Below are positions 24,236 through 35,721 of a stretch of 64,000 bases of DNA, in pieces. Below the pieces are notes generated by a model. That model worked only from the letters and a program-made list of their open reading frames with translations. It was not told the DNA's origin and did no database searches. The number at the start of each line of letters is the position of its first letter. Positions within the stretch are counted from its first letter, which is position 1. Made by a program: the position numbers and the translations under genes. The stretch comes from Camelus bactrianus (Eukaryota; Chordata; Mammalia; Artiodactyla; Camelidae). Location: the NCBI RefSeq assembly GCF_048773025.1, contig NC_133550.1, forward strand, positions 6,684,176-6,748,175, read 5' to 3'.

Positions 24236-24466
24236 CTAGGCAGTGCTTGGCACAGGGTGGCCATCGGGGCCCAGCTCGGGCTGCCCATCCCCAGCCAGGA
24301 TGGGGTGCGCGTCGGGGCCCTCCCGCCAGGGGCTGCCCCAGTTGTTCCTCAGGATCGTGCCCGTCTTCTCCTCCTTGAACTGCTGCCGGTCTTCCCGCAG
24401 GATCTTCACCGCGTGGTACTGGGGCACGGCGGCTTCAGGGTACCGCACTCGCTTGAAGAATCCCAT
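24236..24466 (-). other. ITGA7: ITGA7 last coding exon (alpha-7B tail)
   Basis: MGFFKRVRYPEAAVPQYHAV through ELGPDGHPVPSTA and a stop at 24236-24238, 76 codons in an intact frame. GFFKR binds the beta-chain tail. Human and mouse share FFKRAKHPEATVPQYHAVKI; here the same stretch has several replacements (VRY, AA, ILRED for IPRED). The same bases carry a second frame used by alpha-7A. Confidence 0.88.
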
Positions 24467-25319
24467 CTGGAAGGACACCAGGCCAGACGTGAGGAGCCTG
24501 CGGGGCTGAGGTCCCTGGGGCAGATGCTCAGTACAGCCAGCTGCCTGCCTCCAAGGTCCCTGGGACAGAAAGGACCAACGGCAGCAGGAAGGAGACAGGC
24601 TGGGCGGCAGCCAGCGCAGCAAGCAGCCCCCACAAGAGCCACCATCCATGCTGGGTCCCCAGGTCCTCATTCACAGCAAGAGAAAGACCAGGAGGGGACC
24701 TGAGGTGCAGGACCAAGGACATCTCCCTTGGCACCTGCAAGAGGGGCTTGAAGGTAGAACATCAGGACTGCTGACCCCAAAGGTTCCCACGCCCTCCCAA
24801 GCTTTTAAGAGGCCCAATAGCATCCCCAGGAACACAAACGAGTTCGGAGGGAAAACATGGCTTCCAAGACCCGTGGAAGCTCCGGAATAATTCCTCTTCA
24901 AGCCTGTGTGCTCGTGCGCTGGGAGCACCCCCCTCGGGCTGGCCCCTCCCTGAGTCATGAACATGCTGGCCCTTCCACACCAAGATGGAAACGTGCCCCT
25001 TGCACACTCACGCTCAGGACTGCTCACACTCAGGACGGCCCAAGACTCCTACATGCTCAGACTGCACGGCACCTCCTTGCACGACGGCCTGCACACTCAT
25101 GCCCCCAGAGGACAAGCACGGCACCTCCCTGTACTCCCACATGCTCACAGCCCAGGAGCCCACCCAACCCTGGTGCGTGCCCCCGGCTGTGTATACGCCC
25201 CCTCATGACCTCACCCTGGTAAGTCCCTCCCACCCCAGCTCCTAGAACTCACGCCCCTGTGCAATCTCATTTCTTCACCCTGCACATTCCTGGTCCCGTG
25301 ACTACTGGGAGTTTCTCAC

Positions 25320-25384
25320 ACTCACACACATACATCCCCACACACGCACACACATATCTACACACACACATGCTCACACACAAT
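25320..25384 (+). repeat. (CA)n-rich microsatellite
   Basis: Interrupted CA repeats inside the ITGA7 intron, directly next to the alpha-7A exon donor. Confidence 0.85.
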
Positions 25385-25387
25385 TAC

Positions 25388-25496
25388 CCCACAGTCCCCG
25401 GACCCCCGGCTTCCATGGCCGAGGGCTGCACAGCCAGACGGGCCCGGTGATGGTGGGAAAAGATGAGCTCTGGCTGCTCCGATGGAAGAAGCCACA
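25388..25496 (-). other. ITGA7: ITGA7 alternative cytoplasmic exon A, 4-bp deletion
   Basis: Acceptor ATCCCAG, then CGFFHRSSQSSSFPT, and after the break HHRARLAVQPSAMEAGGPG. The human alpha-7A tail reads FPTNYHRA at this point, and the four bases equivalent to AACT are missing near 25449-25452. The exon ends GTGGG|GTAATT. Spliced to 24466, it reads the last exon in a second frame (WDSSSECGTLKPPCPSTTR, stop at 24406), as the alpha-7A isoform does. Confidence 0.8.
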
Positions 25497-26484
25497 CTGG
25501 GATGTAAGGGAGGAGGGGAGCAGAAGAGGAGGAGGATGGGAAGACTGGAGAAAGATGGGGGCCCCCATTTCTGCTTGGTCCCCCTTCCATGCAAGCAGGG
25601 AGCAGAGAGCCAGTTTCTCCCAGGCATCAATCTCCCCTAAAAAGAGTTGGCAAGGTTCCCAACAGCCTGGACGCCCAGAGGCCTGGTCCACTGATGACTC
25701 ACATTTGCCAGAGCGTGTGCTTGGTCTATGGTCCCAGGGAGGAGGGGAGGGGCAGTTCCCCATAAAGCCCAAGGGCGCGCATGGTTCCGCAAATGTAGCA
25801 TATGGTTCAGGGGATGACCGCAGGTGACGGGTGTGACTGTACGGACATGTGCTCGTATGTGCTCTCAGTGGAGCCCCAGATGCAAACGTGGTTCTGGCTA
25901 CACTCTGTGTACAAGCACGGTTCCCGGTGGAGCCTGGTATGCGCAGGTTCCGAGTTCGGTCCTGGAGACAGTTCCCTGGAGGCAGTTCTCCACACTGGTT
26001 GGCTCCCTTGGCCACAGCTTCCTTCCCAGCCTTACTTGCCATGCTCTAGTAAAATCAGCCCACATTTCCCTGCCTCCATGGCTTTGCCTCCCATGGTCCT
26101 TTTGAAAGGCACAGACCCACCCATTCACCTCCCCACATCCAGACCCTGCTACCCCACCTGCTAAGGCCCAGCTCCGGGCCCCCGGCTCTCAAGCTCTCCC
26201 CCTTTGAACTCCCCCTGCACTCTCCTGACTTAGTACCTCTGCCTTGTCCTTGACCACAGGCTCCCCTCCCCCACGAGACTATAAAACCTCTTGACAACGA
26301 GGTCTGCACCTGCCTTATCTCCGAACCGTCCAGGTCCCGACAGGGTCCCTGGTACGTGCAGGGTAAGGGCTCAGTGCAGATCTGCTGAAGAAATGGGAGT
26401 GTGGGTGAGAGAACCACACCTGGAGAGGCCACCTGCCTGACAAGGAGCCCAGCCCCCGCCGGCCTCCCCCTCCCCAAGCCTCAC

Positions 26485-26609
26485 CTTCCACATGAGCAAC
26501 ACCAGTAGCGCCAACACCAGCAGCCCGGCCAGGAAGCCAGGAGGATGACCCACCAGGGGACTCCTTCTGCCACCACCGCCACGGGGTCCAAGTATACCAT
26601 CACTGGGAT
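26485..26609 (-). other. ITGA7: ITGA7 transmembrane exon with 1-bp deletion
   Basis: IPVMVYLDPVAVVAEGVPWW then VILLA, with one base missing near 26534-26536 (CTGGCTTCCTGG for CTGGCTGTCCTGG), then LAGLLVLALLVLLMWK in another frame. The length is 125 nt instead of 126. The break falls inside the membrane helix, so reading this frame would lose both the helix and the tail. Confidence 0.85.
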
Positions 26610-27004
26610 CTGGGGAGGGAGGGGTTCGCAGAACGAGGGCTGGAGCATCAGGAGAGAAGAGATGCCCCGGCCCCTCCTCCCCAGCCCTGCAGCTCACCAC
26701 CGTGGAGACGTCTCTGAGCAGCAGGTTCTTGATGGAGGACTTCACGGTGATGTTGGCTCGAACGATCACCTCCAGGGACTTCACAGCTGAGTACTCCTAA
26801 GGGAGCAGGGAAGGAGATCCTCCTCCTAAATGCCTAAGGTCCCCCTCCCCCAGCTTCTGAAGCTGTAAATGGAAGAGGGTGTTTCCGCCTGTCTTGGGCT
26901 GAGTGTGCTGCATTTGGACACAGAGGAGGTGGGAGGAGAAGTGAGTCCCCAAGGGGCTGTTGGGGAAGAGGACGCCCAGCCCGGTGCCCCGGCCGTGCTC
27001 TCAC

Positions 27005-27119
27005 CTCCTAGGAAGGTGCTGTTCCAGAGGTGGCCCCAGACGTGCAGCACAGCAGCGCGGTCAAAACTGTAGAGAGGGCAGCTGAACACCATGCAGTTGG
27101 CCGTGCCCCGGGTGCAGTC
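27005..27119 (-). other. ITGA7: ITGA7 exon 23 with 1-bp insertion
   Basis: DCTRGTANCMVFSCPLYSFD then WNSTFL, ending CTAGGAG|GTGAGA where CTAGAG or CTGGAG is expected. The length is 115 nt instead of 114, so exon 24 (EYSAVKSLEVIV) would be read out of frame. Confidence 0.8.
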
Positions 27120-27449
27120 CTGGGGACCAGGACAGGCGAGGCTCTGAGCCGCGTGGCCCCACCCCACTGAGCTGCTCAGGGCCCAGCACCCTCACAGTCA
27201 TGCTCACACAGACACTGAGTCTGCCCAGAGCCTTCCCTCCATCCCTCCCTGAGCCCCCCTTTCCCTTGGCTCCTCATTCAATATCTATCCCATTTTCCTT
27301 ACTTGGCTTCAAACCCCCTTCCTCCAGGAAGTCTTCCCAAATTAACCCTTGGTCCAAAACAGCAGCCTACCCCAAATCTGGGCTATTCGGCATTAAGATG
27401 CATGGGGAGCAGGGAGGACAGCAACAGGCAGAGTCGCTTCCCCAGGTGC

Positions 27450-27670
27450 CGCTTCTGCTACCTAATGACGGTCCCATTTACTGAGCATCTACTATCTGCG
27501 AGGTACTTGCCCCATTTAAATGTGCTACTGTCCTGCAATGTGCATATTACCATCATCTCCATCTTTCAAACTAGGAAATTCAAGTTCAAAGAAGCCAGGT
27601 GACCTCCCTCAGGTCACACAGCTAACAAAGCTGCTAAGAGGTGGAGCAGATATTTGAACCCAGGTCCAGA
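27450..27670 (+). repeat. MIR SINE in ITGA7 intron
   Basis: TTACTGAGCATCTACTATCT, then the CTCAGGTCACACAGCTAACA core and TATTTGAACCCAGGTC. Confidence 0.7.
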
Positions 27671-28927
27671 GTGGGCAAAGCCGCATTCCTCTGCTAAGCC
27701 CAAACTCACTGAAGGAGGATGAGGCTGCCCCAGAGCCGCTGGGGGGCAGCGGACTTAGGCCCTGCTCCTTCCAGGCCTGACTTAAATCCATTTGGCCCAA
27801 TCCCACCTAATGGCCCATTTTTCTAAGATTAATGTTCTATTTATCACACTTCGTATACAGAAGACTGGCTTTGACAGTGTTTGAATTCTTTACGTCATCC
27901 TTTATTTTGCCACTTTTGAGCAATTCAAGAATCCTTGGTCAATTTGTCTAAATGCCATTTTTAGTAAAAGAATCCATTTCAAAGTTCTTATCAGAAAGGG
28001 AGGGCTTTCCGAGGAAACCAGTCACATGGGGAAGGCCAGGACTAGCCACATATCAGGGAAACAGCGATGACACAAGCTCTTACTATCCCTGAGGTGCCTT
28101 CGTTTGCTTCAGGTCATGCTCTCAGGGGAGCAGGGACGCTGAGGAAGCCCCGAGAGGGATGGGGTGTGGCAGTGGAACTCCCTCCCAGACAGCTGACACC
28201 AGAGCTGGCCCTGCCGCTTACCTCCCCCTGCAAAGGCCTCTTTGACTCTTCTTGTCTCTATTGCCCTTCCTTCCGCACCTGGGATTCACCCCCTTGCCAC
28301 CAGACCAAGTACCCCGCTGACCTATGTCCCCTGCTCACTCTCCCTGCCAGCATCGCCCTACAAGGGACAGCACAGAGCATGCGCTAATCTGCTCAGTAAG
28401 TCTGCCTGTGGAACAAAGCTAGGTGACACAAGTAGGAGAAGGGGGGCAACACTGCTCAAAAAGGAGAGACAATAAATCACGTGAATATACCATCAGTTTA
28501 ATTACTAGAACTGTCAAAAACCTAAAGCGTCCTTGACATTGTGAAAATCAAGCAGGTTTCCTTATGCAAATTGACTTTTTGTCGAAAAAGAATTCAAAAG
28601 AACAATAAACAGATCTCAGAGGTGGCTAAGACCATCCCACCTCTATAAACCGTGATCTTTCATCCACAAGATGAAAAGGCTATAGGTAAGCGCCTGCCCT
28701 GGAGTAAGCACCTGGCGAGCGTGGAGGGGTGGGACTTTGGCGTCCGCAGCTGCCTCACAGGCGTGTTGTGCACTGTCCTGCCAACTTGCCCAGCTGTCAG
28801 ACCATCGCACCTCCCCACGCGCCACCCACCGTCCTGACGCACCATTCCCTCCCCACCACCCGCTTCCTCTATCATACCACGCGCCCCCTCCCCCATCCTG
28901 GCTGCACCAAGTTTGCCCTGCCCACAC

Positions 28928-29056
28928 CAGGATGACGTTTTTCTTCTCAGCAGAGGACACTGGCCACCAGGACGTGCTGGGCTCCGGCTGCTCACGAGGC
29001 TCGGGCTGCTCCGGCTGCCCCAGCTCCCGCCGCCTCCTGTCCCTGCTGTCCACATC
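28928..29056 (-). other. ITGA7: ITGA7 exon 22 (cleavage-site region)
   Basis: Encodes DVDSRDRRRRELGQPEQPEP through WWPVSSAEKKNVIL. RDRRRRE is the basic site at which alpha-7 is cut into heavy and light chains. The frame is intact (129 nt). The N-glycosylation sequon NIT (human) or NMT (mouse) has become NVI at 28931-28939 and is lost. Confidence 0.85.
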
Positions 29057-30159
29057 CTGAGGTGGGGAGGGGGCCCAGTGAGGGTCCCTCCAAATGCAGC
29101 AGTCCTGAGATGGCATCTCCTACCCACCACCTTCCTCCTGGCCCCCCACCTATCCACACACCCCCAGCCCACAGCGTCCTTCCCCAAGTCTACCCCCCAC
29201 CCCAATTCAGCAGCCCCGCCCACCCAGCCTAAGCCTCACCAGGTAGAGGGCGTTGGGCCTGGGGGAACAGAGCCCCTTCTGCCCGGGCCCCTGCCCGCCC
29301 TCCAGCTCCACCCGCATGGGGTACAGCAGCCATTTCCCATTGGCAATCTCATGGGGCCACATGATGTTGAGGAAGGCAGAGCCCAGGGTGTTGAGTGACT
29401 GGCCGTGGTTGGAGACCTGTGGGCACAGGCGAGCATGAAGGCCACTAAATCCCTGGGGATGGAGAGCACGCAGGCTGTGGGGAGGCCTCAGAGAGCAGAG
29501 TCTTGACAAAGACTCAGGATCCTAGATCCAGGCGCCAGTCTCTGCCCGCCCCAAGCCCAGGAAAACCTAGAGATGCCACTAGGGGTGTGGGAAGGCCCCA
29601 GCCGCACCAGGGCAGAGTCCGAGAGAGAGACAGCAGCCCTGCCCCCGAGTCCCCAGCCCCCAGCTGAGGCCCTAGGCAGAGCAGCTGCCCTGGGCCCTCA
29701 TGGGCCCCCCAGACCAGCAGGTGAGACGGCCGGCCAGGGCTGAGCAGGAAATGGCCAACTGAGGCCCCAGCACAAACACCTGCCCACAGCCAAGGCCCAG
29801 GAGCTGAGCGAGGCCTCGAACTCGCTAGACCACCATGCGGCCATATGGGAGAAGAGCCACAGCTCCTGGGGCAGACCTCAGCCCCTCCTCTGTGCCAAGG
29901 AGGGGCCTCACCAGGACACTCACCGTGACCTCGTACTTGACCTTGCTGCCCACATCCCGCTCAGACCGCATGGCACTCTCACCCCGCACCACGCCAGAGA
30001 AGAAGAGCTGCTGGGGAATGGCCACCCTGGTGAGGAGGGGTCAAAACGGGGGCTCAGGAGGCCTGGGGCCTGATGGAGGGTGAGGGAGAGCCCAGGCTTG
30101 GGTTTGGGAGTAGCAGTGCCCACCCCTCTGGCGGCGGTGCCCCCCTGGGCAGGGCTTAC

Positions 30160-30233
30160 CCCGTGATGGACAGCGACAGCTCGATGAAGCACGAGCTCGG
30201 GCAGAGACTGGACGCAGCTCCTGCTCGCTGATC
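30160..30233 (-). other. ITGA7: ITGA7 exon 19 with 1-bp deletion
   Basis: ISEQELRPVSARAR is followed by GCTTC where GTCTTC (V-F) is expected, near 30189-30191. The length is 74 nt instead of 75. The donor GTAAGC is strong. Confidence 0.82.
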
Positions 30234-30372
30234 CTGGCGTGTGGCAGGGCGGGCGTGGGCAGCAGGCACAGACACCACCCCAAGGGGTCAGATGAGGACA
30301 GTGAAGCCCCTTCTAGGTGGACTTCCAGCCAACTTCCCCCACCATCACCCACCCTGGCCCCACCAGCCTTAC

Positions 30373-30454
30373 GTGGCTAACAGCAGCTCCACCTCTAGCT
30401 CTGCGGTCTCAATGGTGATCCCTGAGGTGCTATAAGGATGAGGTAGAAGGTGAC
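30373..30454 (-). other. ITGA7: ITGA7 exon 18 with 2-bp insertion
   Basis: VTFYLIL is followed by an inserted TA near 30431-30434 (CTTATAGCACC), then STSGITIETAELEVELLLA in a new frame. The length is 82 nt instead of 80. Both splice sites are sound (GTCCAG and GTAAGG). Confidence 0.82.
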
Positions 30455-30560
30455 CTGGACCAAGGACGGAGCAGGATGAGAGTCCAGAAGGGCGAGGGGC
30501 TTGAGGAAGGATCGGGGGATAGAGAGCCACTTTGATAGGGACAAGGGCAGATGTGCCAAC

Positions 30561-30642
30561 CTGGGCGCCTCTCTTCATGGGGTTCCCCAAGCTCACACTC
30601 AACGTGGGAGGCATTGCCATTGGACAGGCACAGTGGCTTCTC
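30561..30642 (-). other. ITGA7: ITGA7 exon 17 with 1-bp insertion
   Basis: EKPLCLSNGNASHVECELG is followed by an extra G (GGGGAAC at 30585-30588, minus strand) before NPMKRGAQ. The length is 82 nt instead of 81. The donor is GTTGGC, weaker than usual. Confidence 0.82.
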
Positions 30643-31049
30643 CTGGAGTGGGGAGAGAAGGAGAGGTCAGCTTGGGTTGCTGGAGCCCCTGAACACCCCA
30701 CGCCTACCCTGCCCAGGTCCTCACCACAGAGTCCAGGGCCCGGACTCCTGAGTAGTGCAGAGAGGCAGGGAGGGTGACAAGGAGCTGGGCCTCGTGAGCG
30801 TCATCCCCATCGGCCTGGGGCTGGGCTGGGTCCGAGGGCAGATTGGTGACCTTCAGCTCCAGGCCGATGACTGGCTGCCCACTCAGTGCAAACAGGGCTG
30901 TCGTCCCATCCGCATCCCTGGAGGGTCAGATCCCACTCACTCGAAGATCTGAACACCTCCCCCGGCCTCCCCCTCTCCTGCCTCCTTCCCCCAGGGCATG
31001 CCCCCTCTCCTCCCGCCTGGGTCTCCCAAATCTCAGACTTAGGCGAATC

Positions 31050-31200
31050 ACGACTTGGAGTCAGGGGACCTCCATTCTGGTCCCAGCTCCACCACTAACT
31101 GACCTTGGGCAAGTAACCTAACCTCTCTAGGCCTCCATTTTCCATTTATAAAGTGGGACTTACAAGAATTCCTATCTCACAGGGTCGTGAAGACTAAAAA
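31050..31200. repeat. MIR SINE in ITGA7 intron
   Basis: CCACTAACTGACCTTGGGCA, then AACCTCTCTAGGCCTCCATT and CTCACAGGGTCGTGAAGAC. A short TA-rich microsatellite follows at 31229-31259. Confidence 0.65.
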
Positions 31201-33469
31201 GAGAGATATATGATATGTGAACTGTATGTTTGTATATATATATATATGTATATATATAGTGAAGGCCTGTCATTCCTTGCCAGGGGAGCCCCTGTGGGTC
31301 CACCACTGCCCCCATCTGCAAACTTCTGAATTATCAGCAGGTCCCCCCCAGCCTTCCGCTTTCTCCCTGCAGACTGGCGCTCCTGAGGGGACTTCCTTCC
31401 GATCCTGGAGCTCTTGCCTTCCCACCCCGCCTGCTCCCTTGCTCCGCCTCACATGGGCAGAGGCTGAAACTCGGTGTCACTGATGCAGGTGCAGAAACGG
31501 GCGTGGACCAGCCGCAGGTTGCTCTGACAGATCTTATCTTCCCCACAGCCTTGCTTCAGGAAGTGGATCTGAGGAGAGATTCGAGGAGGGTCATTACTAG
31601 GGGGTGAATGTGCCTTGCCTAGGTGGGGTAGAGGATCACAGGGGTAAATAGCCTGTGTTCAACTCGAAGACCTGTGGCTTCCCAGCTGTGTGATATCGAG
31701 CTGGTCACTCAACCACTCTGAGCTGGGGCCTCATCAGCAAAATGATGGGAGAATTACGATGTCGCAGTAGAGGCTAGCAGGCTAGTCCAGAGCAAGGCCA
31801 TATTTCCTCGGCCTTTCTCCTGTGTAACTGAGCCCCAGACTTAGAACGCGAAGCGAAGAGCGCCACTGCCAGACCGGCCGTGAAACCCATGCAAGGAGCT
31901 CCACGCTCCCCTCCAGCAGGCTGGGATAGAGGTGGCCTTGGAGACCACATCTGAAGACGGCAGAGCCCCACACCCCTGCGCCCCTGAGTGCCTGCCTGCC
32001 CCTCCGACTAGCAACTCATGGTCACATGGGCCAGGTTTCATCTGGGGTCCCCCCTGTTACAGCATCTAGAAACAGGAGGAGATACCGGGGTAACCGGTGA
32101 AAGGGTCTCACGCGCTGTGAGTGCGTGTCACTGGCGAGGGGCCACGGCTCCTCTTCCTGGGCTAAGCTGGAACCCAGGCTCACCTCCGTCCACTGGGTGC
32201 TGGGCGGGTAGGCATTGAGGATGGGGGCCGCTGGGGGCAGCCCCTGGCCAGGAGCCTGTCGCCGGAGCCGGGGGGTCGGGAGACTATAGGACAGGGTCAC
32301 CGCAATGGCCCGAAGCTTGTCTTTGACATTCTCCTGGGAAGAGAAAAGACGGACGTGGATACAAGAACAACCCCCAGCCCCAGCCCTGCCCAAAGCCCCA
32401 GCCAGACCTGAGACAGATCCGGAAATTCGGAAAGAGGCTCAGGGAGGTGAAGGAGAGAGGTGGAGAACTGGGCAAGGAGGAGGGAGAGCGACTGGGGTGA
32501 AGGGAGGAGAGCAGGGCTTTGAGAACCAGACGTGAAGACACAACCTGCTGTCACCATCTCCAGGGAGGACAGAGCTTAACAGGAGACGCAAGAAGGCAGC
32601 GGTTGGGGGGTGGGGGTGGTCAGCCCAAAAGGGAGCCTTCCCCAAGGTCGAGATCTTAGAATGAGGTGTGCGTGTGTTAGGGAAGAAGCTGAGAGGAAAG
32701 CAGGAAGAAAAAGGATGTGAGAGTGACCCTCAGGGGCCAAGGGGGCAGCATGCACCTGAAGCTGGAGCGTGGTGTCACCACAGACTCCGTCACGCTGGCG
32801 TTTCAGCCACATGGTGCCTGAGGCCTGGTGCTTAGGGTCATCCAGGCCACGGCTCAGGAAGATCACAAGGGGGACCTGGCCCCGGAGCCTGCGGTCTGTG
32901 TCCCCATCTAACATGTAATCCAGGGCTGTGGCAGGTGGGAGAGGAGGAGCCAGTGAGCTGGGGAACGGCTCCAGTCGGCCCTTCCTCCACCTCGGGGGAC
33001 GCACTGGGAAACCCAGTGGGGTGGGGGTGGAGGGGCCTCACTCACCCACAACAGGGCTGTAGCTGCTGGGCGATGCGACGTAGCTGAAACAGACCCTTAG
33101 GTCCATGCTGCGGGGACAAAGGCGAGGCTGACAGGCCAAGGTCCCACCCCGACCCTGCACACTCCTGCCCCAGCCCCAGCCCCAAACTGGGCAGAGAAAG
33201 GGAGCTAGAGGTGCAGGACTGGGCCCTGGGTGCTCCCCTCCGCCCTCCCCTGGGATCCCACCTCACCAGACTGAGTGGCCGCCGGCACAGTTGGGCTGTT
33301 CTAGGTCGATGGTTCTCGGAAGGATAGAGACCTCGTGGGAGACGTGGAGGACGGGCCTGGCCCTGGGGAATGGGGAGTGGAGGGCACAGGAGGCATGAGA
33401 ACTTGAGGCTGGGAAAGCGGGGAGCCGGTGGACTCTCCAGCAGCAGAGCTGGCCCGGGGCAGGGAGGAT

Positions 33470-33484
33470 GGGGGGGGGGGGGGG
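33470..33484 (+). repeat. G15 homopolymer
   Basis: Fifteen consecutive G in the intron between the exons at 33533 and 33362. Runs like this are prone to length error and serve as a gauge of base quality. Confidence 0.9.
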
Positions 33485-33944
33485 TGCTCCGGGCCTCGGG
33501 GAGAAAGAGGGCAGAGCAGAAGGAGGGCTCACCTGAAGAGCACGGCCGTGTCGGCCAGGGAGCCCACCAGCAGGTCCGGGTAATGGTTCCCATCCACGTC
33601 CAGGCCGCCCGACAGGGAGTAGCCAAAGCTCTTTATGCCCATGGCCTCGCCCTCCAGCACCTGCGGGGCCAGACCGTCGGCCTCCCACCCACCACCCCCG
33701 GGCCTCTGCCTCCCCTGCCGCTGCTGCCCCGTCGCCCGTCCCACCCACGCCCGTTCCTGGTCCCGCCACTGCCCTCACCTGGGAAGCTGTGACGACAAGC
33801 CCCAGGCTGCTCCCGTGGTAGATGAAGACTTTCCCATCCCCATCGAAGGGAGCCCCCACGGCGATGTCTGCGGGAGCAGGAAAAAGGCAATCAGACCTGG
33901 GGGGGCAGGGGGCGGAGAGGCACAAGGTCCAGCCCCAGCTTTCC

Positions 33945-34110
33945 CTCAGTCACTCAGCTCCATGTCCTGTCTTCCCTATCTTGCTGAGCGGCTACCAAGT
34001 CCTGGGCGCCTTACACGCATCACGTTCAGTCCTCTCAGCTACTCTCTGCAGGTAACGCTAGCTCAGAAAGGGCACCTGCCCAAGGTCACAAAGCTGCCCA
34101 GGTGTGAGCC
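33945..34110 (+). repeat. MIR SINE in ITGA7 intron
   Basis: GCTACCAAGTCCTGGGCGCC, then AGAAAGGGCACCTGCCCAAG and GTCACAAAGCTGCCCAGGTG, a decayed MIR body. Confidence 0.55.
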
Positions 34111-34224
34111 TAGGCTGCTCCCCTCCCTGGGCCCTCAGAGGACCTTCCTCTTGACCTCAGAGGTACTTCCCCACCCCTGCCCTGCCCCCTCCCTCCCCTG
34201 AGCCTCTCCCGGTCCCAGTCACAC

Positions 34225-34419
34225 CTGGGAAGCCGTCTTGGTTGAGGTCCCCCAAGACAGCCAGGCTGATCCCAAACATGGAGTCGGGGGAGCCGCAGAG
34301 CCGGAGAGGGGAGACCCCAGCCCAGTGACCCCCCCTGGTTCATATACACATACACGGCACCCCCCAACTCTTCTTGGAGCTCAAAGAAGTAGGGGGCACC
34401 CACTACCGGGTCTGTCCAG
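34225..34419 (-). other. ITGA7: ITGA7 exon 8 with 1-bp insertion
   Basis: Encodes [20 protein letters not shown] then MNQGG. A C7 run at 34329-34335 (plus strand) replaces the expected six, so the correct frame ([20 protein letters not shown]) follows out of phase. The length is 195 nt against an expected 194. The conserved leucine of the FG-GAP loop (DGWPDLIVGAP in human) is proline (34407-34409). Confidence 0.85.
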
Positions 34420-35601
34420 CTACGGAGAGAGGAAGACAGCCAGTGTGGAGTCCTCCCCAGCCTGGGGAGTCAGGAGGAAAGGCCAGAGGCCCCTCACCCT
34501 TCCCGGACCCAGCCTCCCCCAGGCTCCACTTCCCTCGGCCCTCTCTCACCCATCATTGTTGAGATCAGCCACAGCCAGTGAGTAGCCAAAGCCAGAGGCC
34601 AGGCGCTCCCCAGACAGTGTAACTTCGGGCACCAGGCGGCTGGCACTGTCTTTGCGCAGAATGACCACAGCACCCTTGTGGTTGGCACGAGGGGCCGCTG
34701 CCACAAAGCTCAGCTCCTCTGCTCGCATCAGCGCCTTCCCCGAGTCAATGGAGAAACCTGAGCGGGGGCGACCCACTAGTAAGCGCCCCCCCACCCTGCC
34801 CCTCTCCGAGCAGGTCGGAGCCAATAGGTGGAAGGCACCTGCCAAGGTATCCCCACCACGGCTGCACCACTCCTCCTCCCTTCTGGAGGCCTGGCAGCCC
34901 TCCCCACCCAGATACTGGGGGCTGGCACAAGGGTTGCGGTGAGGTCGGCCTCAAGGACTGGGGAGGAGGGAGAAAGGCCACTGAGAAGGCCAAGGAGCTG
35001 GGTGGGGGGCTGTGGCACTGGCAGGAGCTAGGGCAGGTTGCCTCCCATACGATTCCCAGGGAACTGCTCTCCCCTCTGCACACCCAGGAGGTCCCCATTC
35101 CATCCAATGCACCTTCCTTGCCCCCAATTCCCACCATCCACGCAGGGAGAGAAAGTCTTCACATGGATGGGAGGGGGGAGACATGGGGGAGTAGGGGAGA
35201 ACTTGATTCACCCAAACATCTCCCGGGCCTCATTTCCTCCTCTTCTGCAGAGGGATGCAGATGAGACAATGAGAGGGACTTACCAACACAGCTGGACCTG
35301 TCTCCACACGTGCCCACCATCCCTCCCTCAGAGGAAGGCCCCCAGAGGTCTAGCTTCCTTCCTTCCCGGGACAGTCCCACCCACCTGGACCTTCCTCCAG
35401 AGACCCCGGTCACAGCCCCCTAGGCTGTCACCCCTGGGGCCTCTTCTCCTCCGTCCTGGTTACTGGGCTCAGCTCTTCTCTGTAAGTTGGGCCCATTGGG
35501 TATTTCCCTGAAAGTGTGCTGTTGGGGGGCAGGGCAGGAGAGGAGGGGAGGCCAGGCCAAGCCCCCAGGGCCCAGGAGGACGTGGAGGGGCGCTTACAAA
35601 C

Positions 35602-35721
35602 CTAAGTAGCTATTCAGGGCCAAGTCTCCGGCTGGTCCTGGGAGCCGGTCAGCAGGGTCCAAAGTTTTATACACCAGCTGGTCAGGGTCTGAGCTATCAA
35701 TGTTGGTCACAAAGAGCAACC
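35602..35721 (-). other. ITGA7: ITGA7 alternative propeller exon X2
   Basis: Encodes LLFVTNIDSSDPDQLVYK through NSYLG, the X2 variant segment. Human alpha-7 uses X1 or X2 here to change laminin isoform preference. The exon is 120 nt, so inclusion or skipping keeps phase, and the amino acids match human. I could not find a convincing X1 exon nearby. Confidence 0.85.

Noticed and set aside
35159-35413. A candidate for the alternative ITGA7 X1 exon (open stretch ending TGTTG|GTAAGT)
   Set aside because: It lies on the wrong side of X2 for the usual order, and I could not match the encoded residues to known X1 sequence.
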